NCBI RefSeq assembly: GCF_050389805.1
Contig: NZ_CP130945.1
Coordinates: 2,852,001-2,916,000, forward strand
Source of the DNA: Bacillus_BD sp050389805
Lineage (GTDB): Bacteria > Bacillota > Bacilli > Bacillales > Cytobacillaceae
DNA: 64,000 nt
Reading direction: 5' to 3'
Part shown: piece by piece, positions 35,570 through 43,836 of the stretch
Position numbering within the stretch: position 1 is the stretch's first letter
Layout: every line of letters begins with the position of its first letter
Notes under the pieces: model-generated
What the model saw: only the letters and a program-made list of their open reading frames with translations
Databases searched by the model: none
What the model was told of the DNA's origin: nothing
Translations under genes and position numbers: made by a program

Positions 35570-35920
35570 TTATGCTCCTTTCTCACTACAAGGACATTTC
35601 ATAAGTTCATAGCTAATGACCTTATATCCTTTACCTCGTAAAAATCGTAAACCTAAATTTAACTCTAATTGATCCGAAGCGATTACATGTATTTGCGTTT
35701 TTGGTATTTCGTTGTAGAACCTTTTTAAATAAGCATAAGGAATATGGATACTTCCTTGAATATGGTCATGACTTGATTCATGGTAATCTCGAATATCTAA
35801 TTTCATATTGTTTAATTCTTGGGCACCATTCTTTATACATGGAATATTTCTAACAGGAAAATAGCGTATCCAAGTAAAATATAAGAATACAGTAATCAAG
35901 ATTAGAAAAATAATACTCAT
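35570..35920 (-). CDS. Membrane-anchored rhodanese-like protein lacking the catalytic cysteine
   Basis: A 116-residue protein. One N-terminal membrane helix (residues 1-18) leads to a rhodanese-like domain (KLDIRDYHESSHDHIQGSIH, then IPYAYLKRF). At the place of the usual C-x5-R active loop it has IASDQLELNLGL with no cysteine. Cysteines remain only near residue 27 (IPCIK) and in the tail CPCSEKG. It is the first gene of a two-gene unit, two bases before cstR. It may bind or relay sulfane sulfur through the tail cysteines, or act as a non-catalytic sensor. ATG 35920 is chosen behind AGGTGG. Confidence 0.75.
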   Translation of the reverse strand: MSIIFLILITVFLYFTWIRYFPVRNIPCIKNGAQELNNMKLDIRDYHESSHDHIQGSIHIPYAYLKRFYNEIPKTQIHVIASDQLELNLGLRFLRGKGYKVISYELMKCPCSEKGA

Positions 35921-36080
35921 ACCCACCACCTAAAAATGTTAATATATAAGCATATTATACCCTTAATGGTATATTGTCAATTAGTTTGAATTATTTTAGA
36001 AAACTACTTATTACGGTATATACGTGTATAAAACAATAAAGAATTAAGAACATAATATAAAAACCTATGCTAATTTTAAC

Positions 36081-36113
36081 AAAAAAACTGGCGCAAAAAT
36101 AGCCAGCTTTTTT
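36081..36113 (-). terminator. Terminator downstream of the 49-codon gene
   Basis: CTGGC pairs with GCCAG, extended by A/T runs, with seven T on the minus strand. It supports the small gene ending at 36134 as a real transcription unit. Confidence 0.75.
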
Positions 36114-36133
36114 AAATATGCAACTTAAACTGT

Positions 36134-36283
36134 TTAATCTTCCATAAAAATACGAGCGTAATACTCCGTTTCCTCATCTAGTTTGTTCTCTTTTCGTAAT
36201 TCCTTTACCGTTTCTTTACGGTCATCTTCTATCAACTGAAAACTTCCTGACACATTTGGAGCTTTGTTTCTGTTTTTATTCAT
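36134..36283 (-). CDS. Small charged protein, 49 residues
   Basis: A 49-codon frame: MNKNRNKAPNVSGSFQLIE, then DDRKETVKELRKENKLDEET and EYYARIFMED. It is highly charged, with no membrane segment and no cysteine. AGAAAGG lies about 12 bases before the ATG (longer spacing than usual), and a clear terminator follows the stop. It resembles the many short hydrophilic proteins of Bacilli, but I cannot name a family. The neighbouring stretches 35930-36080 and 36284-36480 hold nothing else visible. Confidence 0.6.
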   Translation of the reverse strand: MNKNRNKAPNVSGSFQLIEDDRKETVKELRKENKLDEETEYYARIFMED

Positions 36284-36482
36284 ATTATATTCATACCTTT
36301 CTCTATCGAAATCTATAAAATGAATGTAGGTTCATTCTAATTTTATTGTGTAATAAAATTAGAAATATATGCTCGTAGTATTTTAAAATTTCATGTAATA
36401 AAGAAATGGAATTCTTAGGATATCATTCATTATTAATATAAATTAAATGGTAAAAAATAAATCACGAAAAATGTTATTATAC

Positions 36483-36525
36483 AAAAAAACTCCCAGCAAT
36501 ATGAAAAAATTCATACTGCAAGGAG
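36483..36525 (-). terminator. Terminator of the MFS transporter gene
   Basis: An imperfect hairpin with outer CTCC/GGAG and inner TATGAA/TTCATA pairs, ending in seven T on the minus strand. It lies 160 bases past the MFS stop; the spacer 36526-36685 has no gene. Confidence 0.65.
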
Positions 36526-36685
36526 ATCTATAGGTTGGTATTTTTTCCGTTACCGTCATTTTGTTTTCCATTCAACTTCGTCAAAGTATCATGACACTTT
36601 GTGTTACTAAGACTTGTCTGCCTCTCGTCTCTTATATTAGCTCTCGTCCTTCCACTATGGATAACAGTAGTCCGTAGCCTACATA

Positions 36686-37906
36686 CTAATTTTTAGATAA
36701 AGACTCCAGCTTTCTAATCGAAGGAAATAAATACATCCATACACCAGCTACAAGAATCGATCCGATTCCTCCAATAAATACCGCTGGAACAGCACCGATA
36801 AAACCTGCTAACATCCCTGACTCAAACTCTCCTAGTTGAAAGGATGTCCCTGTAAATAATGAGTTTACCGCGTTAACCCTTCCTCGTAATTCATCAGGTG
36901 TTTGCAACTGAACGAGAGAGGATCTAATTACCATACTAATAACGTCAGAACCGCCGATGACCATTAAAGCAACCAAGGATAAGACCAAGTTCGTTGATAA
37001 GGCGAATACCATGGTTGCTAGTCCATATACAGCAATGGCACCAAATAAAGTCATCCCAACAGACTTCGTTAAAGGATAATAGGCTAAAACGACCGATACA
37101 ACAATCGCGCCAACTGCAGGTGCTGCCCTAAGCAAGCCTAACCCCCATGGTCCCGTTTGTAAAATATCCTGAGCAAATATAGGCATGAGAGCGGTCGCAC
37201 CGCCAAGAAGGACTACAAAAAGATCTAGAGAAATAGTTCCCAAGATGATCGGCTTACTTCGCACATATTCTAAACCAAGAAAAAACGATCGCAAAGATAC
37301 TGTTGCTCCCTTTCTATCCCTTACTCCTTTTACTTTAACTAAATAAGTAAGAAGTGCTGATATCATTAAAGCGATCGCAGCCACTAAATAGACAGTAGAG
37401 GCACTAAACGCTAAAAGCAATCCGCCTATCGTTGGTCCGAGTATTAGGGCCGTTTGAATGGCCGTTGTACTCATGGAAACAGCTCGAGGTAGAATGTTTC
37501 GTGATACGATTTGTGGAAGTAATGCGTTAGCAGTTGGTCCTTCGAAGGCACGACAGGCACCTATCAGGGCTGCTGCTAGGAGAATTAGGTCACGATCAAG
37601 CCAGCCATTCATACTTCCGATTAATAGAAAACCGGCGGTAAGACCTTCAATAATTAAACTTAAGTATACGATTTTTCTACGGTCATAACGATCTGCGATT
37701 TGCCCAACAAACAATGTCAAGAAAAGCATGGGGATAAATTGTGCAAGCCCCACCATTCCCAGACTAAACGCATCCTGGGTCAACTCATACATTTGCCACC
37801 CAACGGCAACAGACAGCATCTGGAAAGAAGTTGAAGATAAAATTCGCGAAACCCAAAATTTCGCAAAAAATGGTTGTTTAAGTATATTGTTCTCTGATGG
37901 ATTCAA
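36686..37906 (-). CDS. MFS transporter, EntS/MFS_3 type exporter
   Basis: A 406-residue major facilitator protein with about 12 membrane helices. The loop 2-3 motif appears as GQIADRYDRRKIVYL at about 68-82, and the second half has PDELRGRVNAVNSLF near 336, typical of the MFS_3 (EntS-like) group. Members export siderophores, drugs or metabolites; the cargo is unknown. The likely start is TTG at 37906, with AAGGTG upstream at long spacing. It stands alone. Confidence 0.85.
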   Translation of the reverse strand: MNPSENNILKQPFFAKFWVSRILSSTSFQMLSVAVGWQMYELTQDAFSLGMVGLAQFIPMLFLTLFVGQIADRYDRRKIVYLSLIIEGLTAGFLLIGSMNGWLDRDLILLAAALIGACRAFEGPTANALLPQIVSRNILPRAVSMSTTAIQTALILGPTIGGLLLAFSASTVYLVAAIALMISALLTYLVKVKGVRDRKGATVSLRSFFLGLEYVRSKPIILGTISLDLFVVLLGGATALMPIFAQDILQTGPWGLGLLRAAPAVGAIVVSVVLAYYPLTKSVGMTLFGAIAVYGLATMVFALSTNLVLSLVALMVIGGSDVISMVIRSSLVQLQTPDELRGRVNAVNSLFTGTSFQLGEFESGMLAGFIGAVPAVFIGGIGSILVAGVWMYLFPSIRKLESLSKN

Positions 37907-38198
37907 ACCAAAAATACACCTTCATTCAAATCTTAATCTTGAAACACATATTCTATTATACTAGTTCATGTTTATTTTTCTAATAGAAAAGTTTTTATAT
38001 TCACATTTCAACTGAATAATAAGGGCTTACCTGCTATTGTCATTTTTCCCTTGATTCGTGTAATCAATATCTATCCTGCGAAAAGCAATTTATTTTTAGA
38101 TAGAAAACCGTCTCCTAACTATTTTTATAACCTAGTGAAAATTGCTTATGTGTTACTTTACATTAATTGAAAAGTTTACATTCCCTAATGATTATAAT

Positions 38199-38222
38199 AA
38201 AAAGACCACTCTTTTATGGTCT
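38199..38222 (-). terminator. Terminator of the nucleotidyltransferase gene
   Basis: AGACCA pairs with TGGTCT around an 8-base loop, followed by five T on the minus strand. The 378-base gap 37907-38284 otherwise shows no gene. Confidence 0.65.
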
Positions 38223-38284
38223 CGGACATAGCTAACAAGCGATTATCGAAGAAAAATGCAACATTAAGATAACGACTTTGTTGG

Positions 38285-39082
38285 TTATCTATGCCACACT
38301 TCATTTAAAGTGTATCTAAATAGTTGGTCAAGTTCATACGTAGGGTCGGAAATATCTATGTTTAACCCTTGTGTATAAGCTTCAAGATTCCCTATCTCCT
38401 TGGTTAGATACTCATTAATCTTATCTATTCTTGGTTCAAGGTTTAACCCTTCGCCAGCGACCTTCCGTTTTATTAAAATTAATATAGTGTCCTTTAACTC
38501 TCCAGACGGTAATAAATTGTCCAACAATATTTGAAAGTCTATGGGTGGAATAGAGCTATATTTTTCAATCCATTTGGCAGCCAGGATAGGACGAAGAACA
38601 TAAAAAAATTTTTTTACCATAACTTCATCCCCTTGTAGATACTCTCGAAAATTTCTCTTGGCCATATTTAAATAATGATACAAGCATGATTTTGGTGAAA
38701 ATATAGACTTTTCTAGTCCTCTCATTTTTTCAATTGTTGAATATGACTGATAATAAACTATATTTGACCTAAGCCATTCTAATAACGGTGGATTTGACTT
38801 TCTAAATAATCTTAGTGTTTTTGTTAACTCCCAGCCACTTACATCCAATAGAGGATGAAGGGGTATTGAAATAGGATCCTTATTCGGTATTTCAATCACA
38901 TCTCTTTTTTGATCGATAGAAAGATACCAGTTTAAGTTGTGTATATAGATAAACCGTATATCATAGTCACTATCTTTCGAAGCCAATCCCCATGATCGGC
39001 TTCCAGCATCGCAAGCGAATAAAATGGTAATATCATGATCTATTTCTATTTGTTTTATGACTGCAATAATGTGTTCTTTCAT
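38285..39082 (-). CDS. YcgL-type nucleotidyltransferase (RNA repair polymerase-beta-like family)
   Basis: A 265-residue protein of the polymerase-beta-like nucleotidyltransferase superfamily, close to B. subtilis YcgL and the family labelled RNA repair pathway DNA polymerase beta. The active-site motif GSRSWGLASKDSDYDIRF at about 25-42 has the GS and D-x-D residues. A helical second half follows (RNFREYLQGDEVMVKKFFYVLRPILAAKW, read in two parts). ATG 39082 is seven bases behind GGAGG; an upstream in-frame start at 39103 lacks a site. The nucleotide acceptor is unknown. Confidence 0.82.
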   Translation of the reverse strand: MKEHIIAVIKQIEIDHDITILFACDAGSRSWGLASKDSDYDIRFIYIHNLNWYLSIDQKRDVIEIPNKDPISIPLHPLLDVSGWELTKTLRLFRKSNPPLLEWLRSNIVYYQSYSTIEKMRGLEKSIFSPKSCLYHYLNMAKRNFREYLQGDEVMVKKFFYVLRPILAAKWIEKYSSIPPIDFQILLDNLLPSGELKDTILILIKRKVAGEGLNLEPRIDKINEYLTKEIGNLEAYTQGLNIDISDPTYELDQLFRYTLNEVWHR

Positions 39083-39305
39083 ATAAATGCCTCCGGTAAC
39101 CAATAGGTAAAACAGCTAAAGACGAAACGAGCAACAAACTTAGATTTAGATTAATGATTATAACTTATATTTTCTAAGAAACAAAAAAATGGCTGTAAAA
39201 TCATATCTTTTTGTAGCTCAGATAAATAAAAAAGCGATTCATCCATCTCAACAGGTAATTTAAAGACAAACTATATAAAAATATATATGACTATAAAGGT
39301 TTGTG

Positions 39306-39797
39306 AGAGAATCAACCTCACCAAACCTATTACGGAGAACTAATACGGCTACATCTAATAATGCAGAACCTTCTTTACTATTCAACCAGCCAAGTACTCT
39401 TAAAGTATGAACTGAGGTACTGACAGAAATTGTAGACAATAATAACCCGACAAGATGGATTTTGCTGTGGAGGAATCATAAATTTGAGCGCATGCATATG
39501 ATAAAAAAAATAGAGCAATAACTCCACCTACAGTTACAAGTACAGCTGCTTTTTTGACTTTATTTATATCATTTAAGTCTGTTTCTAAACATGTTAAAAA
39601 CATTAAAAGTAAAACTCCATTTGGCTGTAAACATTGGTTTTTTCATTTCTAAATCATGCATCCATCCAAGTAAAGTGGGACTTAATATAATTCCATCAAT
39701 AATTTTCCCTAATACTGAGGGCTGTCCAAGTTTAATACTTAATTGACAAGCTAATTTGTTGCGAATAAAGTAATGACAATTTGTAATAAAAAATCAA
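39306..39797 (-). pseudogene. Decayed Na+/H+ antiporter (CPA2, NapA/GerN type)
   Basis: Fragments in shifting frames match a CPA2 antiporter. After AGAGGAG, one frame gives the membrane start VDFLLQIVITLFAT. A one-base loss shifts to LACQLSIKLGQPSVLGKIID and GIILSPTLLGWMHD. A second shift gives LLLMFLTCLETDLNDINKVK followed by AAVLVTVGGVIALFF. A third piece reads SVHTLRVLGWLNSKEGSALLDVAVL. The normal family has about 380 residues; only about 150 remain. Frames are broken at about 39750, 39625 and 39430. The stretch 39798-40067 holds nothing recognisable. Confidence 0.8.
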
Positions 39798-40067
39798 CTT
39801 TCTTCTCCTCTTAAAGTGATATTCGAATAATAAAAAAACATAGCGGTGCCATGTTTGACTGACTCCACCATGTGTTTATTCATTTTTCATTTAATTTAGT
39901 TAAAATTTAGACTAAATATTATTCTTCGTGTACTCTACTCATTGAGAATTTATTGAATCGACTTTTCTCATTAAGCCCAGTATGTCATCCCACTATTGTT
40001 CAATCTATAAATTTGGTTATCTATATTCGAAATAACCATACCCCTCGATTATTTATTGAATGTTTTA

Positions 40068-40493
40068 TTAGTAATTAAAATGAATTGGTTCAACATTTCG
40101 AGGATAGGATATTTGCAATAATCCATCATTAATTTGAATATGCATGAGTTGCGGATTGGTTGCTTCTGGAAGGTTGATAATTCTTTCAAATACGCCATAT
40201 GTTCTTTCCCTTTTAAGTTCTTTTTCTAATGGCAATAAATGATAGTTGATTCCACTTATTTTTAATTGTGTATTGGAGATTAAGTGAAGGGTAAGACTCT
40301 CACGATGAACACCCGGTATTTCAAAAATAATAAAGTTATAATGGTCATTTTGATAAATATCATATTTTGGCTGGTAATCATTTACTTTTGATATTTCTTC
40401 AGGATATTTTTCTTCAAGTACACGAGTCCAAAAATCTGTTTTTTTATACTCATTTGTGATTTGCAACCATTTTCTTATTTTTTCTATGTCCAT
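40068..40493 (-). CDS. Hsp20/alpha-crystallin-like protein, probable spore (GerT/CotP-like)
   Basis: A 141-residue protein. The second half is an alpha-crystallin-type beta sandwich: YDIYQNDHYNFIIFEIPGVH, LTLHLISNTQLKISGI, ERIINLPEATNP and DGLLQISYPRN, in the order expected for Hsp20. In Bacilli, Hsp20-type proteins CotM, CotP and GerT belong to the spore coat or germination apparatus. The two genes just upstream encode GerPA/PF-like proteins, which supports a spore role. AAAGGAG precedes the ATG. It is third in a three-gene cluster with 12-20 base gaps. Confidence 0.72.
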   Translation of the reverse strand: MDIEKIRKWLQITNEYKKTDFWTRVLEEKYPEEISKVNDYQPKYDIYQNDHYNFIIFEIPGVHRESLTLHLISNTQLKISGINYHLLPLEKELKRERTYGVFERIINLPEATNPQLMHIQINDGLLQISYPRNVEPIHFNY

Positions 40494-40505
40494 CTTCCTA
40501 CTCCT

Positions 40506-40748
40506 TTATAATTGGTTAGCAATTGGCATAGAAGGATTTGCGATCTGATCCTGATCACTAACATCTGGATCAACATTCCCAGAATTTAAAACAGATGAAG
40601 AAGGTGAAATGTCCCCTAATGAAAAATTAGCGCCAATAAATTTACTATTAGCTGTATGACTGTTATGCACGGTAGGACCGACATCAACATTTCCGTTGTG
40701 ATTGATCCCATTTACCTTTATATTTAAAATATTAATTTGATATGGCAT
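40506..40748 (-). CDS. GerPA/GerPF-like spore germination protein
   Basis: An 80-residue protein of the GerPA/GerPF type. It starts with a beta strand INILNIKVNGINHNGNVDVG, then a variable asparagine/serine-rich part and GDISPSSS. GerP proteins form a coat component that lets germinants reach the inner spore membrane. The composition is rich in N, S, D and I, with no cysteine or membrane segment. AAAAGGAG precedes the ATG. It lies between a second GerPA/PF-like gene and the Hsp20-like gene. Confidence 0.72.
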   Translation of the reverse strand: MPYQINILNIKVNGINHNGNVDVGPTVHNSHTANSKFIGANFSLGDISPSSSVLNSGNVDPDVSDQDQIANPSMPIANQL

Positions 40749-40767
40749 TGTTTATAACTCCTTTTAT

Positions 40768-41043
40768 CTAGATTGGCGGTGGTGGCGGTACCAGCGGTAT
40801 TTTTGAATTGACATAAGCGTTATCCGCATTTCCAATCTCAGTTTGATCGTTCACATCAGGATCATTTAATAAATTTTCCATGATAACTTCAGTGGGAGAT
40901 GTATCACCATAAGAAGAATTAATTCCTTGAGATTTATTATAGAAGGTTGGACTGTTATAAGATGCTTCGCCTATTGTAATAGATCCATTACCAGAAACGC
41001 TATTGATTTTTAAATGATGTAAATTAATTACAACCGATGGCAT
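40768..41043 (-). CDS. GerPA/GerPF-like spore germination protein with poly-proline tail
   Basis: A 91-residue GerPA/PF-family protein: INLHHLKINSVSGNGSITIG followed by a Y-N-S-P-T-F-Y segment, GDTSP, and DPDVNDQTEIGNAD. The C-terminus ends LVPPPPPI, an unusual proline run that could anchor or cross-link it in the coat. It shares the GD-SP and DPDV-DQ blocks with the next gene, so the pair probably arose by duplication. AAAAGGGTG precedes the ATG. Confidence 0.72.
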   Translation of the reverse strand: MPSVVINLHHLKINSVSGNGSITIGEASYNSPTFYNKSQGINSSYGDTSPTEVIMENLLNDPDVNDQTEIGNADNAYVNSKIPLVPPPPPI

Positions 41044-41084
41044 TTTTTACACCCTTTTATCCCAAACTTGTCGTATCCTTGCTC

Positions 41085-41113
41085 CACCATATGCTATACA
41101 ATGCCTATTTGTT
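41085..41113 (-). promoter_or_regulatory. Possible SigK-type promoter for the GerPA/PF-like cluster
   Basis: On the minus strand, AACA (41110-41113) is followed after 17 bases by CATATGGTG (41085-41093). This partly matches SigK (AC, then CATANNNTA), with one clear mismatch at the end. It lies about 45-70 bases before the first gene. Weak evidence on its own. Confidence 0.3.
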
Positions 41114-41181
41114 ACTTCATGTTTTTGAAAATAAGTGATCGTAATGATAAAAATACCCATCCATTCAACAAACAGTAATTG

Positions 41182-41709
41182 TTAACGGATAGGTGATTTG
41201 AAGTCTTTATTGTCCAAGATAATTACATTCGTATTTACTTCTTTTCTTGCCGCATGTTTTGTGTTGTCGACAAGCTTTGATACGATCTCACAGCTTTGCT
41301 GTGCACCCTTAATCAATAAAGGGACACCGATAAAATCTATTTTTAACCCCCTAGAAAACATACCTCCAAATGTCATAGCGAGTGGAACTGTAGGAGATGT
41401 ATTGGATAGTATAAGTTTTTCATTAAAGTTAAACTTATTTTGGAATACTAAATATAAATCATTTATTAATGGTACTATTTGCTTGAATCTTCTCCTAGCA
41501 ATTGTATACACTTCATTACCATCCTCATCCTTACCATGAAAGATGAGTTTTCCAATATCATCCTTCGTCAATTCATTAAAATAAGGTACAGATAAAACTT
41601 CTTCTGCAGTAAGATTTTTCTTTGATGGAGTTAAAAGTTTTAAATGATATGCAGCAGCTAATGATGTAGAGTGTGTACCGCCATAATCATGATATATAAA
41701 AATCATCAT
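41182..41709 (-). CDS. DUF3189 family protein
   Basis: A 175-residue protein. It opens MMIFIYHDYGGTHSTSLAAAYHLK, the DUF3189 signature, then KLIFHGKDEDGNEVYTIARR near 55 and a C-terminal Rossmann-like half. The family occurs in spore-forming Firmicutes and its function is unknown. GTAGGTGTA precedes two adjacent ATGs (41709, 41706). It lies 138 bases upstream of the GerPA/PF-like cluster, possibly transcribed with it. Confidence 0.75.
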   Translation of the reverse strand: MMIFIYHDYGGTHSTSLAAAYHLKLLTPSKKNLTAEEVLSVPYFNELTKDDIGKLIFHGKDEDGNEVYTIARRRFKQIVPLINDLYLVFQNKFNFNEKLILSNTSPTVPLAMTFGGMFSRGLKIDFIGVPLLIKGAQQSCEIVSKLVDNTKHAARKEVNTNVIILDNKDFKSPIR

Positions 41710-41767
41710 TACACCTACTTAATAACAATTTTCTTTAATAAGATATCCCAGAAGTGAATTATTTTTA

Positions 41768-42073
41768 TTATATTGGTTGTTTACGAAGCTTTCTTAACAA
41801 TGCTTTCTTCTTCAATGCTATTAATCCTGTTTTTAAGGAAGCGTAACTTCCTATTGCTGCATAACCATAAAAATATCCCATCACGATGCCTGCTAACAAG
41901 TTTCCCTTGTGACTAATGAAAATTGAGATTGCATACCCCAAAACGGTAGCAACAAGAGGAATATACTTCTTCTTTATTTTAAAACCCTTTTTAATGACTT
42001 GGGTAAGAATCATTACTGTTGGCACCGCAAGAACTGCATCCCAAAAATTTGTATGGATAGTTGGAAAATCCAA
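41768..42073 (-). CDS. Small holin-like membrane protein
   Basis: About 101 residues with three hydrophobic segments (FWDAVLAVPTVMILTQVI; YIPLVATVLGYAISIFI; LAGIVMGYFYGYAAIGSYAS) and a basic tail KKKALLRKLRKQPI. The layout resembles small phage-type holins, but no endolysin is adjacent and the role is unproven. The start is uncertain: TTG 42073 lies just behind AAAAAGGTGAGG, while an in-frame GTG at 42082 is inside that site. Confidence 0.6.
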   Translation of the reverse strand: MDFPTIHTNFWDAVLAVPTVMILTQVIKKGFKIKKKYIPLVATVLGYAISIFISHKGNLLAGIVMGYFYGYAAIGSYASLKTGLIALKKKALLRKLRKQPI

Positions 42074-42196
42074 GAACCTCACCTTTTTCTATTTACTAAC
42101 TCTTATTCTAGTTATAAAAGCTTTAAATTATTTTGTTCCAAAGACAGATGATGTATTCTTTAAAAAACCATTTCATCTAGTGCATTACCGAATACG

Positions 42197-42228
42197 AAAA
42201 AAACTGCCCAGCAAATACGAGCAGTTAA
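42197..42228 (-). terminator. Terminator of the sucrose operon
   Basis: AACTGC pairs with GCAGTT across a 13-base loop, followed by at least five T on the minus strand. It lies 130 bases past scrB; the rest of 42083-42360 shows nothing. Confidence 0.55.
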
Positions 42229-42360
42229 TAAAATAATCTGTTTAATCATACTTTACGGTTATTGGTCAAAAACTGACCTTTGGATTGTAAAAAAGAATTT
42301 TTTTGGCTGATATACTTTTCATTTGCATTCTTTTCAATTACCTCTTACATAATATGGAAA

Positions 42361-43836
42361 TTAATCCTTTTTAAGTTCTGTAACTAGCGAGAAAGACAAA
42401 AGATCCCATTTTTGAATCGTTGCATTCACTTTCCCGTTTGCAGTAAACTTCACTTTTTGATGATAAGGGTCGGCAAAAAATCGGGAGGTAAATACTTCCT
42501 GTCCTTCATTAAGAAATATCTCGACGGAACTTGAATCAAGGAAAATTTGTAGTTTCTCTAGAGAGGTTAATTCACATGAACGACTTTCAGGTGCTCTATC
42601 CATAAAAGATTTTCTTTCTAACGTAAACAATTGTTCTTTTTGCTGATATCGTAATTTCAAATTGTCCCTTATTGCGATTTCTACTTCATCAGCGTCTATT
42701 TGGTGAAATTCTACGTTGATTTTTTCACTCACACTGGCAGATAACTCGAACCAGGACTCTTCTGAATCGTATAATGAGACTTGTTCATCCACATCCCTTG
42801 ACTTTCTAAGTCTCCTCAGTTCTGCAGCAGGCTTTTGGTAAAGTTTATCTCCAATAAGCTGTAATTCCCTCGGAAGCGTCAGGGCATGGATCCAACCATT
42901 TGCAATAGTGGGTTGGTAGCTTTCTTGTTCATCTGTAATACCCATCCAGGCAAATAGAATCCTTCTTCCGTTTTCGTCTTCGAAGGTTTGTGGCGCATAA
43001 AAGTCAAATCCTCTATCCAGCTCGGTGAAATCCCCATGCTGATATACATTCGTCTCAGGGTTCCATTCTCCAATAAAATAACCTGATTGAAATAAGTTCT
43101 GGTAGTGATATCCCTGGGCTTCGATTCCTTGTGGCGAAACCAATAAAACATCCCGATTCCCAAGATTAAATAGGTCCGGGCATTCCCACATATAACCCAA
43201 ATCCCCTAATCCGTTCATATTACTTCCAGCCATAGGACCTTTAAATTGCCAATCGATCATATTCTTGGAGGAAAATAATACCGCTTGACCTTCTTTCCTT
43301 TCCGTTTGGGCACCTATAACCATATACCAAATATCGTTACTTTTCCACACCTTTGGATCACGAAAATGGGGGGTATAACCTTTTGGTACGGAGATGAATG
43401 GACCTTTTTTATCAAAATGAATGCCATCTTTTGAAACCGCGATGCACTGGTGCGATACTCGTTCTCCATCTTCATTTTTTAAATTACCAGTATAAAACAA
43501 GTATAACTTACCTTCATCTTCAACTGCACTTCCTGAATAGCAACCATTTTTTTCATACCATTCACAAGGTACTAGGGCCGGTGGTTGTAATACCCAATGG
43601 ACAAGGTCCTTAGAGGTATAATGACCCCAAAATTTGGCACCATGAGAAGTTTCAAACGGATTCCACTGATAAAAAACATGGTATACACCGTTAAATTGAA
43701 TCAATCCATTCGGGTCATTTATTAAACCAACTGGTGCCATAAGATGATATTGCAGCCGATAGGGGTCGTTCGATACAAGTGTTTCATTTTCAAGGATCTC
43801 TTTAAATGCTCTTTGAAGTAAATCTTGCTGTGTCAT
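42361..43836 (-). CDS. scrB: Sucrose-6-phosphate hydrolase (GH32)
   Basis: A 491-residue GH32 enzyme that splits sucrose-6-phosphate into glucose-6-phosphate and fructose. The nucleophile is in the motif LINDPNG near residue 39, FRDPKVW (about 160) holds the transition-state Asp, and ECPDLF (about 217) holds the acid/base Glu. A C-terminal beta-sandwich (about 350-485) completes the family architecture. The ATG overlaps the fructokinase stop by four bases (ATGA), so its translation should be coupled to scrK. It is intact, while scrA and scrK upstream both appear frameshifted. Confidence 0.93.
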   Translation of the reverse strand: MTQQDLLQRAFKEILENETLVSNDPYRLQYHLMAPVGLINDPNGLIQFNGVYHVFYQWNPFETSHGAKFWGHYTSKDLVHWVLQPPALVPCEWYEKNGCYSGSAVEDEGKLYLFYTGNLKNEDGERVSHQCIAVSKDGIHFDKKGPFISVPKGYTPHFRDPKVWKSNDIWYMVIGAQTERKEGQAVLFSSKNMIDWQFKGPMAGSNMNGLGDLGYMWECPDLFNLGNRDVLLVSPQGIEAQGYHYQNLFQSGYFIGEWNPETNVYQHGDFTELDRGFDFYAPQTFEDENGRRILFAWMGITDEQESYQPTIANGWIHALTLPRELQLIGDKLYQKPAAELRRLRKSRDVDEQVSLYDSEESWFELSASVSEKINVEFHQIDADEVEIAIRDNLKLRYQQKEQLFTLERKSFMDRAPESRSCELTSLEKLQIFLDSSSVEIFLNEGQEVFTSRFFADPYHQKVKFTANGKVNATIQKWDLLSFSLVTELKKD

